Position numbers and translations under genes: made by a program
Notes under the pieces: generated by a model
The model's input: the letters and a program-made list of their open reading frames with translations, nothing else
What the model was told of the DNA's origin: nothing
Databases searched by the model: none
NCBI GenBank assembly: GCA_018302815.1
Contig: JAGVZE010000016.1
Location: 29,919-93,918 of the forward strand
Source of the DNA: Candidatus Woesearchaeota archaeon
GTDB lineage: Archaea > Nanobdellota > Nanobdellia > Woesearchaeales > ARS49
Length of the DNA: 64,000 nt
Reading direction: 5' to 3'
Part shown: piece after piece, positions 39,939-50,531 of the stretch
Numbering within the stretch: position 1 is the stretch's first letter
How the letters are laid out: every line of letters begins with the position of its first letter

Positions 39939-40894
39939 GCGATGAACGAGTCCGTTTGCTCGAACGCAAATTCAAAGAGACAGGCGATCCTTCCGATGAA
40001 GCAAGATGGGAAGCTGAAGCTTCACGGGCAGGGATGGTGCCCGTCGGGTATTTGTCGGGCGTTCTTAACGTACAGCGCCATCACGACGATACGCTTATGC
40101 ACACACGCGCGAGAGTCACGCTTGATGGACAAAATCAATGGGTGCAATTAGAACAACTTCTTAAAAACGATGTTGACAGCTTCACCTACGCGAACGGATA
40201 CCTCCATTTCTTGACGAACGCCCACGGAGGAGAAACTCCCAACATAATAAGCATCGGACCTAATAACGAACTTCCCCCATACATTCCTATCAACGAGCAT
40301 ATGCGCACGCCGCGAAAAATACGCGACCTTCCAAAAACAGGATGCACAGCCTACCAGCAACGCGCGCCGATGAACACGTTCGAACTTATCTCAGTAAATG
40401 ACAGACCCCGAATCGTCAGATACGTGCCAGGAACGCCACTTCGAACGCGACTTGCGCCCAAGGGCAGGCTGATCGACGGGACAATATGCGCGTTCTTCGA
40501 CAACACTTACCTTGCGATCGGGCGGGGCGATAAAAGAGAATATTTTGAAACCACTCACTGCAAGTCAAAAAAGAAAATACCACAACCAGGAGGCGCGTGC
40601 TACATTGAAAATGACCGCGCACGGTTCTGCCTGCCTGACGAAAGACCAGGCTCAGGATACGCAAGACCGCTAGCATTTGAAAACGAGCGCCCGCGCGAAA
40701 TAGCTGACGCGTCCGTGCAAACTGAGCTTACAACCATTCCAATTCCGTACGACTCGCGCATAGCGCGCGGCGAACTCTACGCGCCAGGAATTCAAAACCT
40801 AGCCACGCTTTACAACAATGGCGGGTTCCCTGTTGTGAGGGAAATACCCAGAAAACATCTTAACGCGTTATTGGAGGCAGTGCGAAATGATTGA
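39935..40894 (+). CDS. Array protein, type III variant
   Basis: 319 residues from ATG 39935 (ATGA; the longer upstream frame is a shadow of the previous gene). MSDERVRLLERKFKETGDPS, short helical unit, VPVGYLSGVLNVQRH, beta-rich body, end VREIPRKHLNALLEAVRND. Closest in plan to 30448. Overlaps the P-loop gene by 8 bases. Confidence 0.7.
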   Translation: MSDERVRLLERKFKETGDPSDEARWEAEASRAGMVPVGYLSGVLNVQRHHDDTLMHTRARVTLDGQNQWVQLEQLLKNDVDSFTYANGYLHFLTNAHGGETPNIISIGPNNELPPYIPINEHMRTPRKIRDLPKTGCTAYQQRAPMNTFELISVNDRPRIVRYVPGTPLRTRLAPKGRLIDGTICAFFDNTYLAIGRGDKREYFETTHCKSKKKIPQPGGACYIENDRARFCLPDERPGSGYARPLAFENERPREIADASVQTELTTIPIPYDSRIARGELYAPGIQNLATLYNNGGFPVVREIPRKHLNALLEAVRND

Positions 40895-41330
40895 CCGCAT
40901 ACGAACGCCAGAAGACCTGCCGATTTACACATTCGATCAGGGAGTCAAATTCATAGAGCGAATAATTGACGAATGCGAACACCCAGCAGTCATCGCCATA
41001 CACGGACAGCCAAACTCGGGAAAAAGCACACTCTGCAAGAAAGTCTTAGAAAACTTCGCGCGCGAAGGAAAATACGGATACATGGCATACCCTGACGAAA
41101 TATATTCAGTGCCATACGAACCTAAATTTTACCTGCTGCAAGACACACCACCGCATGATCGTGCGACACGGCTCATAATCGCGCACTTCAAACGCGGGCC
41201 AAACGCGAGAATCCTCATCGGTCCGCGTGGATTTCTTAACACAATACAACTCTCCACACAAAATGATATCGCGAACGGCGATTACACCATCATCATAGAT
41301 AACGACCACGCGACCAGAAAACAAATATGA
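40887..41330 (+). CDS. P-loop NTPase, small
   Basis: 147 residues. Walker A HGQPNSGKSTLCKKVL (about 35-50); a possible Walker B is TIIIDND near the end. Lacks the MSDERLR unit. Too small for a full AAA+ protein; size and layout recall nucleotide-kinase-like P-loop folds. The 35842 protein is its degenerate paralogue. ATP/GTP binding is likely; activity unknown. Confidence 0.7.
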   Translation: MIDRIRTPEDLPIYTFDQGVKFIERIIDECEHPAVIAIHGQPNSGKSTLCKKVLENFAREGKYGYMAYPDEIYSVPYEPKFYLLQDTPPHDRATRLIIAHFKRGPNARILIGPRGFLNTIQLSTQNDIANGDYTIIIDNDHATRKQI

Positions 41331-41361
41331 ACAACTCACACTCAACCTAAAGGACGAGACC

Positions 41362-41417
41362 GCCCTGCGGGCAGCAGCACAGGATTGCACCCCTATGCGC
41401 TCCCGCGGGCAATTTTT
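41362..41417 (+). terminator. Strong hairpin with U-run before 41421
   Basis: Arms GCCC-t-GCGGG-c-AGC (41362-41375) and GCT-CCCGC-GGGC (41399-41410) pair over 12 bp with two single-base bulges, then AATTTTT. It sits in the 90-base gap between array genes and ends four bases before the next ATG. It resembles the closing stems plus U-run of elements E-G and may be a degenerate relative or a terminator/attenuator. Confidence 0.55.
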
Positions 41418-41420
41418 ACG

Positions 41421-42407
41421 ATGACAGACGATAAACTACGAAAATTGGAAAGGACTTGGAAAGAGACAAGAGCTGTACAGGAAGGACTGCGCTACTTACG
41501 AGAATGCCAAAGAGCGGGAAGCTTAGAACTCTGCGTTGAAGCAGCACGAGGCATTTTACGAGAAAACACAAGCATAGCTGAAGCGCGAGAATACCTTCGC
41601 GAACACCAGCCATATGCTTGGACGGGATTCGCGCACATAACGCGTTCCGAATGCAATTTACACGTTATCGAAGGAAAGGATGAGTTCAGCATAAACCTCA
41701 ACCCTTCATCGCGCCATTCAACACTGCGCGACATCGCTTTTAGCCATGCGATTGCGCAATACGATCAGTTGCACATAATAGAAGGAAGTAATGGGCAAAG
41801 CCCTCTGCAGGCAACTCATCACCGAATCGACTGCAACGGGGAACTCGCATCAACCCCTTGCGACCACGACATTTACAACACTCTTTGTTTGGATAACGGA
41901 GTGCATTTTGTCAGAGAATCAACCCTTTCAGAAACCTGGCACGGGCTTGGATTCGCCATGGGCTACGACATACCCCTCATTTATGAAAGCCGAAGAAGAG
42001 CAATATCAACAGCAGCGCTGCTCGAAGGAACCATACTACGCAGAGAGCGCAAACGCGAAGACACCCCTCTTGGAAACACGGCCAGCAGGCCATTCTATTA
42101 TGAGAATGGACGCGTCTTCATATCCCGCGCGAACAGACAAATAGATGATTACGAGTGGTTCGACGCAGACAATTTCGCGCAAGAAGGCATTTCAAGCGTT
42201 GACTTCGTACAAGGATGGCCAGCTCCATCGAACCTTCGATACCTGCGCGAGAATAAAGTGAATAACCCTTCTGAATCACTCGTGATGCTTCACGGCACAG
42301 GCAAAATAGGAGTCGAGATACCCATAACTATGCTAGATGCGCTAAGAAGATTAAGGACTGCGATAGAGTGCGATAGTTTCATGAGGGATTCAAGAGATGG
42401 CAGATGA
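41421..42407 (+). CDS. Array protein, type III (last large member)
   Basis: 328 residues from ATG 41421, MTDDKLRKLERTWKETRAVQ. TPR-like unit, HQPYAWTGFAHITRSECN, beta-rich body, end GVEIPITMLDALRRLRTAIE. Matches 28484 in the WTG and carboxy motifs. Overlaps the following small gene by 11 bases. Confidence 0.7.
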   Translation: MTDDKLRKLERTWKETRAVQEGLRYLRECQRAGSLELCVEAARGILRENTSIAEAREYLREHQPYAWTGFAHITRSECNLHVIEGKDEFSINLNPSSRHSTLRDIAFSHAIAQYDQLHIIEGSNGQSPLQATHHRIDCNGELASTPCDHDIYNTLCLDNGVHFVRESTLSETWHGLGFAMGYDIPLIYESRRRAISTAALLEGTILRRERKREDTPLGNTASRPFYYENGRVFISRANRQIDDYEWFDADNFAQEGISSVDFVQGWPAPSNLRYLRENKVNNPSESLVMLHGTGKIGVEIPITMLDALRRLRTAIECDSFMRDSRDGR

Positions 42408-42714
42408 CTTCAACCCAAACTGGTTCGATATAAAACCTGTATTTGATTTCAAGAAGAACTTCGGCGAAACCACTGAAGACTACATGAACCTCAAGCAATC
42501 CATACTCACAATACTTCTTAGCAGAGGGGCAAGGCAAGTGATGCTCGATCATGTCAGAAAAACATACCCCAGTTTTCATAATGCGTTTACGGCAGACAAC
42601 CAAGTCTTAATCACGTACCGCCACGGACCTTCAATCAAAGTCGGATACATATGCGAACTTCCCCCTGAATACCGAAACAGGAAAATAGACCACATATTCA
42701 TCAACGAAATATAA
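42397..42714 (+). CDS. Hypothetical protein at array end
   Basis: 105 residues, MADDFNPNWFDIKPVFDFKK. No MSDERLR unit and no known domain; small alpha/beta protein with YPSFHNAF and FINEI end. The overlap with 41421 suggests it belongs to the array transcript. Confidence 0.6.
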   Translation: MADDFNPNWFDIKPVFDFKKNFGETTEDYMNLKQSILTILLSRGARQVMLDHVRKTYPSFHNAFTADNQVLITYRHGPSIKVGYICELPPEYRNRKIDHIFINEI

Positions 42715-42747
42715 ATGCTAATATAGAACCTAACTGATTCTCGAATC

Positions 42748-43236
42748 ATGATAATCAAACCGGCAACGTATGTTCCTCACGCAGGAAAGACCATATTCCT
42801 CGCAGGACCAATACAAGGAGCGCCCAACTGGCAGGCCATTGCAGTACAGTATCTTCTTTCAAAGAGAGAGGATTTGCTCATCGCGAACCCGCGCGCGGAT
42901 TTAAGCGATGGAAAACTATCTCACACATTCGAAGAACAGGTTGACTGGGAAACATACCATCTAAAACAAGCAGGACACGACGGCGCGATACTGTTTTGGC
43001 TCGCAAAAGAAACCGAACATTTCTGCACGCGCGCATACGCACAAACGACACGATTCGAACTAGGCGAATGGAGAATGCGCCACTCGCGAGATGGAGCGCT
43101 TCTTGTAATCGGAATAGAGTCGGGCTTTACAAACGAACGATACATACGGCACAGGCTCAAAGAGAATCCCGATATTCCCGTGCGTTCAACACTTGAAGAG
43201 ACGTGCGATGCGGCGCTCAAACTGATCCACAATTAA
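42748..43236 (+). CDS. Nucleoside 2-deoxyribosyltransferase-like protein
   Basis: 162 residues. KTIFLAGPIQGAPNWQAIAV is the family glycine/Pro nucleotide-binding opening; IANPRADL, QVDWETYHLKQAGHDGAILF and FELGEWRM fit the conserved Asp/Glu region. Enzymes of this family cleave or transfer deoxyribose between bases; related proteins also hydrolyse modified nucleotides. Own TATA at 42720 (leaderless spacing), so transcribed separately from the array. Confidence 0.72.
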   Translation: MIIKPATYVPHAGKTIFLAGPIQGAPNWQAIAVQYLLSKREDLLIANPRADLSDGKLSHTFEEQVDWETYHLKQAGHDGAILFWLAKETEHFCTRAYAQTTRFELGEWRMRHSRDGALLVIGIESGFTNERYIRHRLKENPDIPVRSTLEETCDAALKLIHN

Positions 43237-43286
43237 GGATGCCACGTTCATAATGAATTTAAACATATTTTTTCTCAACAAATACT

Positions 43287-43961
43287 ATGACCAACAACGC
43301 ACTAATTATCGGAGGAAGCTCAGGGCTCGGATTGGAAATCGCCCTTGAACTCTCAAAAAAGTACGATGTCACCGTTACCGGAAGACGCGACCCTTGCCAA
43401 GACGCAGTTCGCTTCATGCCCCTCGATATAGGCGCCGACACCTGCGCTTTGCAGCGAAAACTCGATGAGCTGACAGCAGCTTTGCCGCATACCGACCTAT
43501 TCGTTTACGCCGCAGGATTCTACCAAGAAGGGACCATCGATAAGCTAACCGACGAGGACATCATGAAGATGAACAATGCTGGCTTTCTTGCTCCCGCGCT
43601 CCTAATTTCGCGCATAATCAATAAACAGCAAGAACTTCCAGGATACATCGCCATAACCTCGACATCACAATGGACGCCGCGCCTTTATGAGCCAATCTAC
43701 ACAGGCGTCAAAGCAGGCCTTGCCAAACTATCCGAATCTCTGGCGCTAGACCCACGAGTACACAAAACTCTCATCGCAGCTCCCGCAGGGATGAAAACAA
43801 GATTCTGGGAAGGCACAGGCAGAGATCTTAGCGTGATGCTAGATCCAAAATGGGCAGCAAAACAAGTCGTAGAATTATACGAAGATGACTTTCGCTATAA
43901 ATTCGCTAAAATCATGCGAGAACCTGCACGGGTCGAAGTTGTGGAAAAAATCGAAAGATAA
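43287..43961 (+). CDS. Short-chain dehydrogenase/reductase
   Basis: 224 residues. Cofactor motif GGSSGLG (about 9-15), VTGRRDP suggesting NADP preference, YAAG in place of NNAG, catalytic Ser in ITSTSQWTP and YxxxK in YTGVKAGLAKL. End of substrate region PAGMKTRFW. Substrate unknown. TATA TTTAAACATA at 43258. Confidence 0.88.
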   Translation: MTNNALIIGGSSGLGLEIALELSKKYDVTVTGRRDPCQDAVRFMPLDIGADTCALQRKLDELTAALPHTDLFVYAAGFYQEGTIDKLTDEDIMKMNNAGFLAPALLISRIINKQQELPGYIAITSTSQWTPRLYEPIYTGVKAGLAKLSESLALDPRVHKTLIAAPAGMKTRFWEGTGRDLSVMLDPKWAAKQVVELYEDDFRYKFAKIMREPARVEVVEKIER

Positions 43962-43985
43962 AGAAATTAAAAACGCTGTTGAAAA

Positions 43986-44360
43986 TTATCTTTTGAGAAG
44001 CGGCTCGTAAGCTTCCTTGTGTTTCCACATGAGGTATGCGTTGAGAAGGAGCAACACATAACCCAAGGCGCCTGCTGACGGCATGAAGACCAAGTTGAAC
44101 AGCGCGACATTTATGCTAACCGGCGCCAATATTACAAGCGCGAGCGGAGTCCAAAGGTTGAACAAGATAAGAATGCCAACCACCAGCTCAGTTAGTTTCA
44201 CGAACGCCATCAAATAGCCTGACGCTACAAACGCAGTCATAAGCGCCCCTGCAGGCCCTTCCATCGGTGGAAGCTCCATCAAAAAGTAAGTTCCTCCCGC
44301 GAAAACGAGCAACAGCCCAAGAAGAATCCTTAGAGCAGTCACAACTTTGCTTTTTTTCAT
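43986..44360 (-). CDS. DoxX-like membrane protein
   Basis: 124 residues from ATG 44360 (GAGGTGT just upstream). Four TM helices near 6-25, 45-62, 68-85 and 95-112. Pattern RILLGLLLVFAGGTYFL, VKLTELVVGILILF and LLLLNAYLMWKHKEAYEPLL is typical of DoxX/SURF4-related proteins. Role probably in redox or membrane quinone metabolism, unproven. Confidence 0.75.
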   Translation of the reverse strand: MKKSKVVTALRILLGLLLVFAGGTYFLMELPPMEGPAGALMTAFVASGYLMAFVKLTELVVGILILFNLWTPLALVILAPVSINVALFNLVFMPSAGALGYVLLLLNAYLMWKHKEAYEPLLKR

Positions 44361-44426
44361 AACACACCTCGAAATTGTTTTATACAAAAATGTGTCACGA
44401 CTAATTTAAATCTTCCCATCATTGTG

Positions 44427-44618
44427 ATGAATGTGGGAATCGAAACACTTGTAAAAGCTCTGCCCGGAGCGCACGTATGCGCAGAATACACACGTGACGG
44501 CAAAAAAGACTATTGGCTAGCAGCAGAATGGGACCTTATGAAGGCAGTCGTGTATTCAGCAGCAGGAATTTTCGGGTACGCGCACTTGGAACAAATAGCT
44601 AACTTTTTACAACAATAG
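44427..44618 (+). CDS. Small hypothetical protein
   Basis: 63 residues from ATG 44427: MNVGIETLVKALPGAHVCAE, ending YAHLEQIANFLQQ. TATA AATTTAAAT at 44403-44411 gives near-leaderless spacing. One mildly hydrophobic helix (VVYSAAGIFGYA). No family recognised. Confidence 0.5.
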   Translation: MNVGIETLVKALPGAHVCAEYTRDGKKDYWLAAEWDLMKAVVYSAAGIFGYAHLEQIANFLQQ

Positions 44619-44720
44619 CTGCAAAGTTTACGAATTTATTCTCGGTGAATCTATAAAGAGAAGATATTCTCATAACAATAAACCTTAAATATAATTGAAT
44701 TAGACAGAGGTGAAATGGAA

Positions 44721-44939
44721 ATGTTCATTGCGAAACCAAAAAAATGGGGAAACAGCATAGGGATAACGATACCGAATGACATAGTGAAGAAAGCCAAGCT
44801 CAAAAAGAACCAACCTGTTGAAATCATAGTCGTGACCCGCTCAAACAATCTTAGCCATTTGTTCGGGACGCTCGACCTCAAAAAACCCACTCAGAAGCTG
44901 CTAGATGAGATAGATAAGGAGCTCTACGATGACGACTAA
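44721..44939 (+). CDS. vapB: AbrB-type antitoxin (VapB-like)
   Basis: 72 residues from the second ATG (44721), because GAGGTGA is correctly spaced for it. MFIAKPKKWGNSIGITIPND is a swapped-hairpin AbrB domain; the tail is acidic (LLDEIDKELYDDD). Overlaps the PIN-domain gene by 11 bases. A near-palindrome GAGAAGATATTCTC lies upstream (44658-44671). Confidence 0.83.
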   Translation: MFIAKPKKWGNSIGITIPNDIVKKAKLKKNQPVEIIVVTRSNNLSHLFGTLDLKKPTQKLLDEIDKELYDDD

Positions 44940-45297
44940 ATTCTTCGCCGACACTTATGCGCTCATCGAGATATTCAAAGGGAACGAAAACTATAGGCTG
45001 ATATCTAACGAGCACATCATAACCTCAACATTCCATCTAGCAGAGCTCTACTACTATCTTCTGCGCTCGTGCGATGAAGCGCTTGCCGACAAATACTTCG
45101 ATGAATGCGAGGAGAACTGCATTGAGATCAGCACCACCGCACTAAAAGCCGCGATGAAATTCAAGTTAATCAACAAAAAAGACCGCCTCAGCCAAGCCGA
45201 CTGCATAGGTTATGCGCGCGCCTGCGAACTGGGCATACCATTCCTCACAGGAGACTCGAAGTTCGAGGGAAAACCCAACGTAACGTTTGTGAAGTAA
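44929..45297 (+). CDS. vapC: PIN-domain ribonuclease toxin (VapC-like)
   Basis: 122 residues. PIN acidic residues: Asp in FFADTYALIE, Glu in FHLAELYYYLL, Asp in SQADCIGYA, Asp in FLTGDSKF. Expected to be an RNase neutralised by the adjacent AbrB-type protein. Confidence 0.88.
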   Translation: MTTKFFADTYALIEIFKGNENYRLISNEHIITSTFHLAELYYYLLRSCDEALADKYFDECEENCIEISTTALKAAMKFKLINKKDRLSQADCIGYARACELGIPFLTGDSKFEGKPNVTFVK

Positions 45298-45332
45298 TAA
45301 TTCATTTAAACACGCATCACTGCGAGGAACAT

Positions 45333-46019
45333 ATGGATCCGCAGAAGTTCAAAGGCAAAACTATCGCCAACATAATCGCGTCTTTTTCGCGTCTTGAATG
45401 GCGATGCATTGAAGGCGAATCCAGCACAGAAATACCTCTTGGCAAAATCACGCTCGTACAATACGACACTGTGAAACCAGTAAAACAATCAGACTATCTT
45501 TTCCGCGTGAAACCCAATCTTGTTTTGGCAGAATCATTGCGCCAAAGCGAAGGCAAAAGCTTAGGACTCGCATCAATTGTAGCGCACGAAGGACAGACAT
45601 ATCACATTCCAATGCTAGACCTTGACGCGCACGGCAAATTCGACTTCTTCGATGACGCGCAGCTGCTCGACATGTACAAAACAACCATTAAACGCGAAAC
45701 TGAAATCGAGCAAGGATTATTCCTTCGAAGCGGACCTTCGCGCAATTACCATTTTCTTGGAATAGGCCGGCTTTTGACACAAGACCAATACGTCACTTTT
45801 CTTGGGCTTGCGCTCACAATGAAATACGAGATTGGAGATAATGCCATAAACCTCGCAGATTCGCGCAACATCGGACACTGCCTCACAAGATTCGCGCACA
45901 AAGCAGAACTTGGCAAATTCCCCTCACGATACTGCCAATTTGAACGGTTCAGCACGATGAGAATAACCCCAAAGCAAGGATACGGCGGACCGCCAGTTGT
46001 TGTGGATTTCATCGCATAA
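45333..46019 (+). CDS. Hypothetical protein with primase (AEP)-like pattern
   Basis: 228 residues, not firmly recognised. MLDLDAHGKFDFFDD (about 93-107) could be a DxD metal site, and LRSGPSRNYHFLGIGRLLT (about 129-147) resembles the SGxxxH segment of primase-polymerase-like folds; it ends with a basic region (RNIGHCLTRFAHKAE, FERFSTMRITPKQ). Leaderless spacing to TATA CATTTAAAC at 45303. Intact archaeal-type chromosomal context. Alternative: an unrelated conserved archaeal protein. Confidence 0.45.
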   Translation: MDPQKFKGKTIANIIASFSRLEWRCIEGESSTEIPLGKITLVQYDTVKPVKQSDYLFRVKPNLVLAESLRQSEGKSLGLASIVAHEGQTYHIPMLDLDAHGKFDFFDDAQLLDMYKTTIKRETEIEQGLFLRSGPSRNYHFLGIGRLLTQDQYVTFLGLALTMKYEIGDNAINLADSRNIGHCLTRFAHKAELGKFPSRYCQFERFSTMRITPKQGYGGPPVVVDFIA

Positions 46020-46051
46020 GCTTTTAAATCCCGCAAGTTCTTCTCTGCTCG

Positions 46052-46939
46052 ATGGAAAACCTAGAGAACTGGCGAAAAGCAGGAAAGATAGCCGCGCAGG
46101 CGCTGGAGTATGGAAGAGGGCTCATAACGAACGGAGCAGTCATACGCGAAGTGTGCGACAAGATAGACGCCAAGATAGTAGAGCTTGGAGCGATTCCTGC
46201 GTGGCCCACACAAATAGGACTCGATGATGTAGCCGCGCACCAAACGCCGGATCACGATGACGAAACTGTTTTTGACAAAAACGTAGTGTGCCTAGATGTA
46301 GGCGCGCACGTTAACGGATGCGTCGGAGACAACGCAACATCAGTAGACCTTTCAGGAGAATATTCAGACATCATAAAAGCCTCCGAACAAGCGCTTAAAG
46401 CCGCCATGAAACTAGTAGCGCCCGGAACAAAACTTGGAGAAATCGGCCACGCGATACAAGAAACAATACAGGGGTTCGATCTAAAACCCGTTCGAAACCT
46501 TTGCGGGCACGGAATCTCACAATGGGTCATCCACGACAAGCCAAGCATTCCAAACTACGACACTAAAGACACACGCGAACTCAAAGACGGGCAAGTCATC
46601 GCGATAGAACCATTCGCGACAAACGGCGCGGGAATGATAGTCGAAGCTGACCGCGCGAACCTTTTCTCAATGGAAAGCGCGAAACCTGTTCGAAGCCCAT
46701 ACGCGCGCGAACTTCAAACGTTCATCAAACAAAAATACAACACGCTCCCATTCACATCGCGCTGGATAGTAAAACAATTCGGCGCTGGAAAAACAAGCCT
46801 TGCCATAAACGAACTTCTTCGGAATGGAAGCTTGCACCCGTACCCGCCCCTTGTCGAAAAAGACGGCGGAATGGTCACAGTGTTCGAGAAAACGTTCCTT
46901 GTGGGCGAGAAGCTGGAAGTCTTGACGAAAAGCGACTAG
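46052..46939 (+). CDS. map: Methionine aminopeptidase, type II
   Basis: 295 residues. Removes initiator Met from nascent proteins. Metal ligands: Asp in VCLDVGAHVNG, Asp in VGDNATSVDL, His in CGHGISQ, Glu in IEPFATNG and Glu in the TVFEKTFL region. The insert after HGISQWVIHDK (NELLRNGSLHPYPPL) marks type II. TATA TTTTAAATC at 46021. Confidence 0.93.
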   Translation: MENLENWRKAGKIAAQALEYGRGLITNGAVIREVCDKIDAKIVELGAIPAWPTQIGLDDVAAHQTPDHDDETVFDKNVVCLDVGAHVNGCVGDNATSVDLSGEYSDIIKASEQALKAAMKLVAPGTKLGEIGHAIQETIQGFDLKPVRNLCGHGISQWVIHDKPSIPNYDTKDTRELKDGQVIAIEPFATNGAGMIVEADRANLFSMESAKPVRSPYARELQTFIKQKYNTLPFTSRWIVKQFGAGKTSLAINELLRNGSLHPYPPLVEKDGGMVTVFEKTFLVGEKLEVLTKSD

Positions 46940-47250
46940 TCCCAACGATCAGATAACCCGCTCAACTGCTCAGGCGTCAGATACTCCTCGTTTTCAAATA
47001 TTTGATCATGTGAATCATCTGATTTTCGTATCGCTCCTCGTATCTGCCCATCCTGCTTCAATACATCAAGATAAAACGAATCGCCTTCGCGAATCTGCAG
47101 AGCTGCAAAATACCTACTTGGAAATTCATACTCCCCTGGAACAGACTCATCAAATATGGTGACTTCAGCACTATCTTCATCAAGCAAATGAACAAAGCCC
47201 AAAAGAGATTCCAGCACTACAACTGATGCGGCGTTTTTTTCTTCACTCAT
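46936..47250 (-). CDS. Hypothetical acidic protein
   Basis: 104 residues, MSEEKNAASVVVLESLLGFV. Small beta-rich protein with IREGDSFYLDVLKQDGQIRG, then an acidic Ser/Asp tail (DDSHDQIFENEEYLTPEQ). Overlaps the map gene tail to tail by 4 bases. No recognised family; an SH3/OB-like barrel is possible. Confidence 0.6.
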   Translation of the reverse strand: MSEEKNAASVVVLESLLGFVHLLDEDSAEVTIFDESVPGEYEFPSRYFAALQIREGDSFYLDVLKQDGQIRGAIRKSDDSHDQIFENEEYLTPEQLSGLSDRWD

Positions 47251-47345
47251 TTGCGCTTTTTGCCTCTCTCAAGGTTAAAAAGGTTCTCTTTTCCACATTA
47301 ACTGTAATATAGAAAATAACTACTTGTTCACCACAACATTTTTAA

Positions 47346-49334
<1,989 letters not shown>

Positions 49335-49366
49335 CAATTAAATAATCGAGCACACTATCCTAAGTC

Positions 49367-50245
49367 ATGCCCGATCTTCTTGATAAACAACTTCACCGCT
49401 TTGCGCAGCTAATCGAGCAAACAACATTCAGAAAAATATTCTTCTTCTGGCTCTGCATGGTATTCACTTTCGCCGGCATATATTTCACATTCATACTAAT
49501 CAACGATCAAGCCATACTCTACCGCAACGAGCCTGTCTCGCGTTCAATCAAAGGATTCTTCGACATGTTATATTTTAGCTTCATGACCAGCGCGCCGTCA
49601 GGTTACGGCGACATAATCCCCCTCGGATGGGTCAGAATGTTCGCGATACTGGAAGTTGTCTGCGGATTCATAATACTGGGCATTTTCATCTCCAAACTCG
49701 TATCGACCAAACAAGACCTAATCATTGAAGAACTCTACAATATATCATTCGATGAGAAAATCAACAAGATACGCTCAGCGCTATACCTTCTTCGAGGAGA
49801 TTTTCGGCGTATGAACGAGAAATGGATAATAGAAACGTACAATGCAGGAAACGCGAAAACATTCTGGGTCAGCCTAACAACCCTCGACACCTTGCTTTCA
49901 GACTCACAGCGCCTTGTATGCAGGCAGCACCAGCACCTAAAAGAAATAGACCCCCTTAGGCTGGAGCTTCTTTTCAACAGCATAGATATGACTCTTAACA
50001 AGCTCATAGCAGTCGTAGAAAAACTAGAATCGAAAAACATCTCTTGGCGCACAAAAGCTTCAACCGACCGCCTTGAATCAATAATACATCGCTTAAAAGA
50101 ACTGACAGAACACTACCACTTAAGAAGCATAAACGCGCAAACCCAAGAGAAAATAGCCATAACCAAAGAACTGATGGAACGGCTTTCAGCGCTGCGCTCC
50201 ACTTCTCAAACAGAAAAGTTGGGAACAACTAACTTAATTTCTTGA
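49367..50245 (+). CDS. Two-TM potassium channel with helical cytoplasmic domain
   Basis: 292 residues. TM1 about 22-45, pore helix and filter TSAPSGYGDIIPLG (about 72-85, GYGD K+ filter), TM2 about 88-108, then ~180 residues of cytoplasmic helices (KINKIRSALYLLRGDFRRMN, LNKLIAVVEKLESK). No RCK domain recognised. Tetrameric K+ conductance expected. Its 3' end overlaps the convergent toxin gene by 17 bases. Confidence 0.85.
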   Translation: MPDLLDKQLHRFAQLIEQTTFRKIFFFWLCMVFTFAGIYFTFILINDQAILYRNEPVSRSIKGFFDMLYFSFMTSAPSGYGDIIPLGWVRMFAILEVVCGFIILGIFISKLVSTKQDLIIEELYNISFDEKINKIRSALYLLRGDFRRMNEKWIIETYNAGNAKTFWVSLTTLDTLLSDSQRLVCRQHQHLKEIDPLRLELLFNSIDMTLNKLIAVVEKLESKNISWRTKASTDRLESIIHRLKELTEHYHLRSINAQTQEKIAITKELMERLSALRSTSQTEKLGTTNLIS

Positions 50246-50531
50246 CCAGTTCATCAACAACCACTTTCTTCTTTTCAGCAGAGAGCGAAAAGAGCGTCTT
50301 CTTGATGAGACCTTCCGCTACGGTGAAAATATAATTGAGCTTTATCACGCTATCTTGCACCGCGCCTTCCTCTTTTTTCAACGCAATGCCATCCATCTGC
50401 AGGTTGCTCGTTATGCCTGCTATCACGACATTGCCATATTCCTCAAAGAGCACCACTGCCGGGCGGATTTTCACTTCGAATGTATCTGTGTATTGAACGT
50501 GAGCTAGAACCACATCGCCAAGTTTAAGCAC
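50229..50531 (-). CDS. MazF/PemK-like toxin, second module
   Basis: 100 residues. LKLGDVVLAHVQYTDTFEVK, IRPAVVLFEEYGNVVIAGIT and SNLQMDG match the PemK-like barrel. Overlaps the upstream antitoxin by 8 bases. Ribonuclease activity inferred. Confidence 0.78.
   Translation of the reverse strand: MLKLGDVVLAHVQYTDTFEVKIRPAVVLFEEYGNVVIAGITSNLQMDGIALKKEEGAVQDSVIKLNYIFTVAEGLIKKTLFSLSAEKKKVVVDELVKKLS

Larger units (their letters stand above)
21527..42714 (+). other. Tandem array of MSDERLR-family genes (~21 kb, ~30 genes)
   Basis: Nearly all genes run on the plus strand, most joined by 4-base ATGA stop/start overlaps. Most start M(S/T)DERLRALERRWKETG or a variant, followed by a ~60-residue helical TPR-like unit, then a variable body. 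Types: (I) ~190 residues ending RxRL; (II) ~220 residues ending PRPQKTYQMPDFLKVEQ; (III) ~290-340 residues with xxWTG then a beta-rich body and C-terminal E(I/V)PIxxLxALR; (IV) QLRKAKETGEWMQYLVAAQR helical proteins. Two kinases, a methyltransferase-like and two P-loop proteins are embedded. No member shows a signal peptide, so the system appears cytoplasmic. Punctuated by structured hairpin elements with U-runs. Confidence 0.8.

Noticed and set aside
21527..42714. CRISPR array or integron-type cassette array
   Set aside because: No short regular direct repeats with spacers and no attC-like sites; units are whole genes with coding junctions.
49340..49365. GAGCACACT at 49350 as a fifth two-hairpin element
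   Set aside because: Only the linker-like bases are present; no complementary stems on either side.
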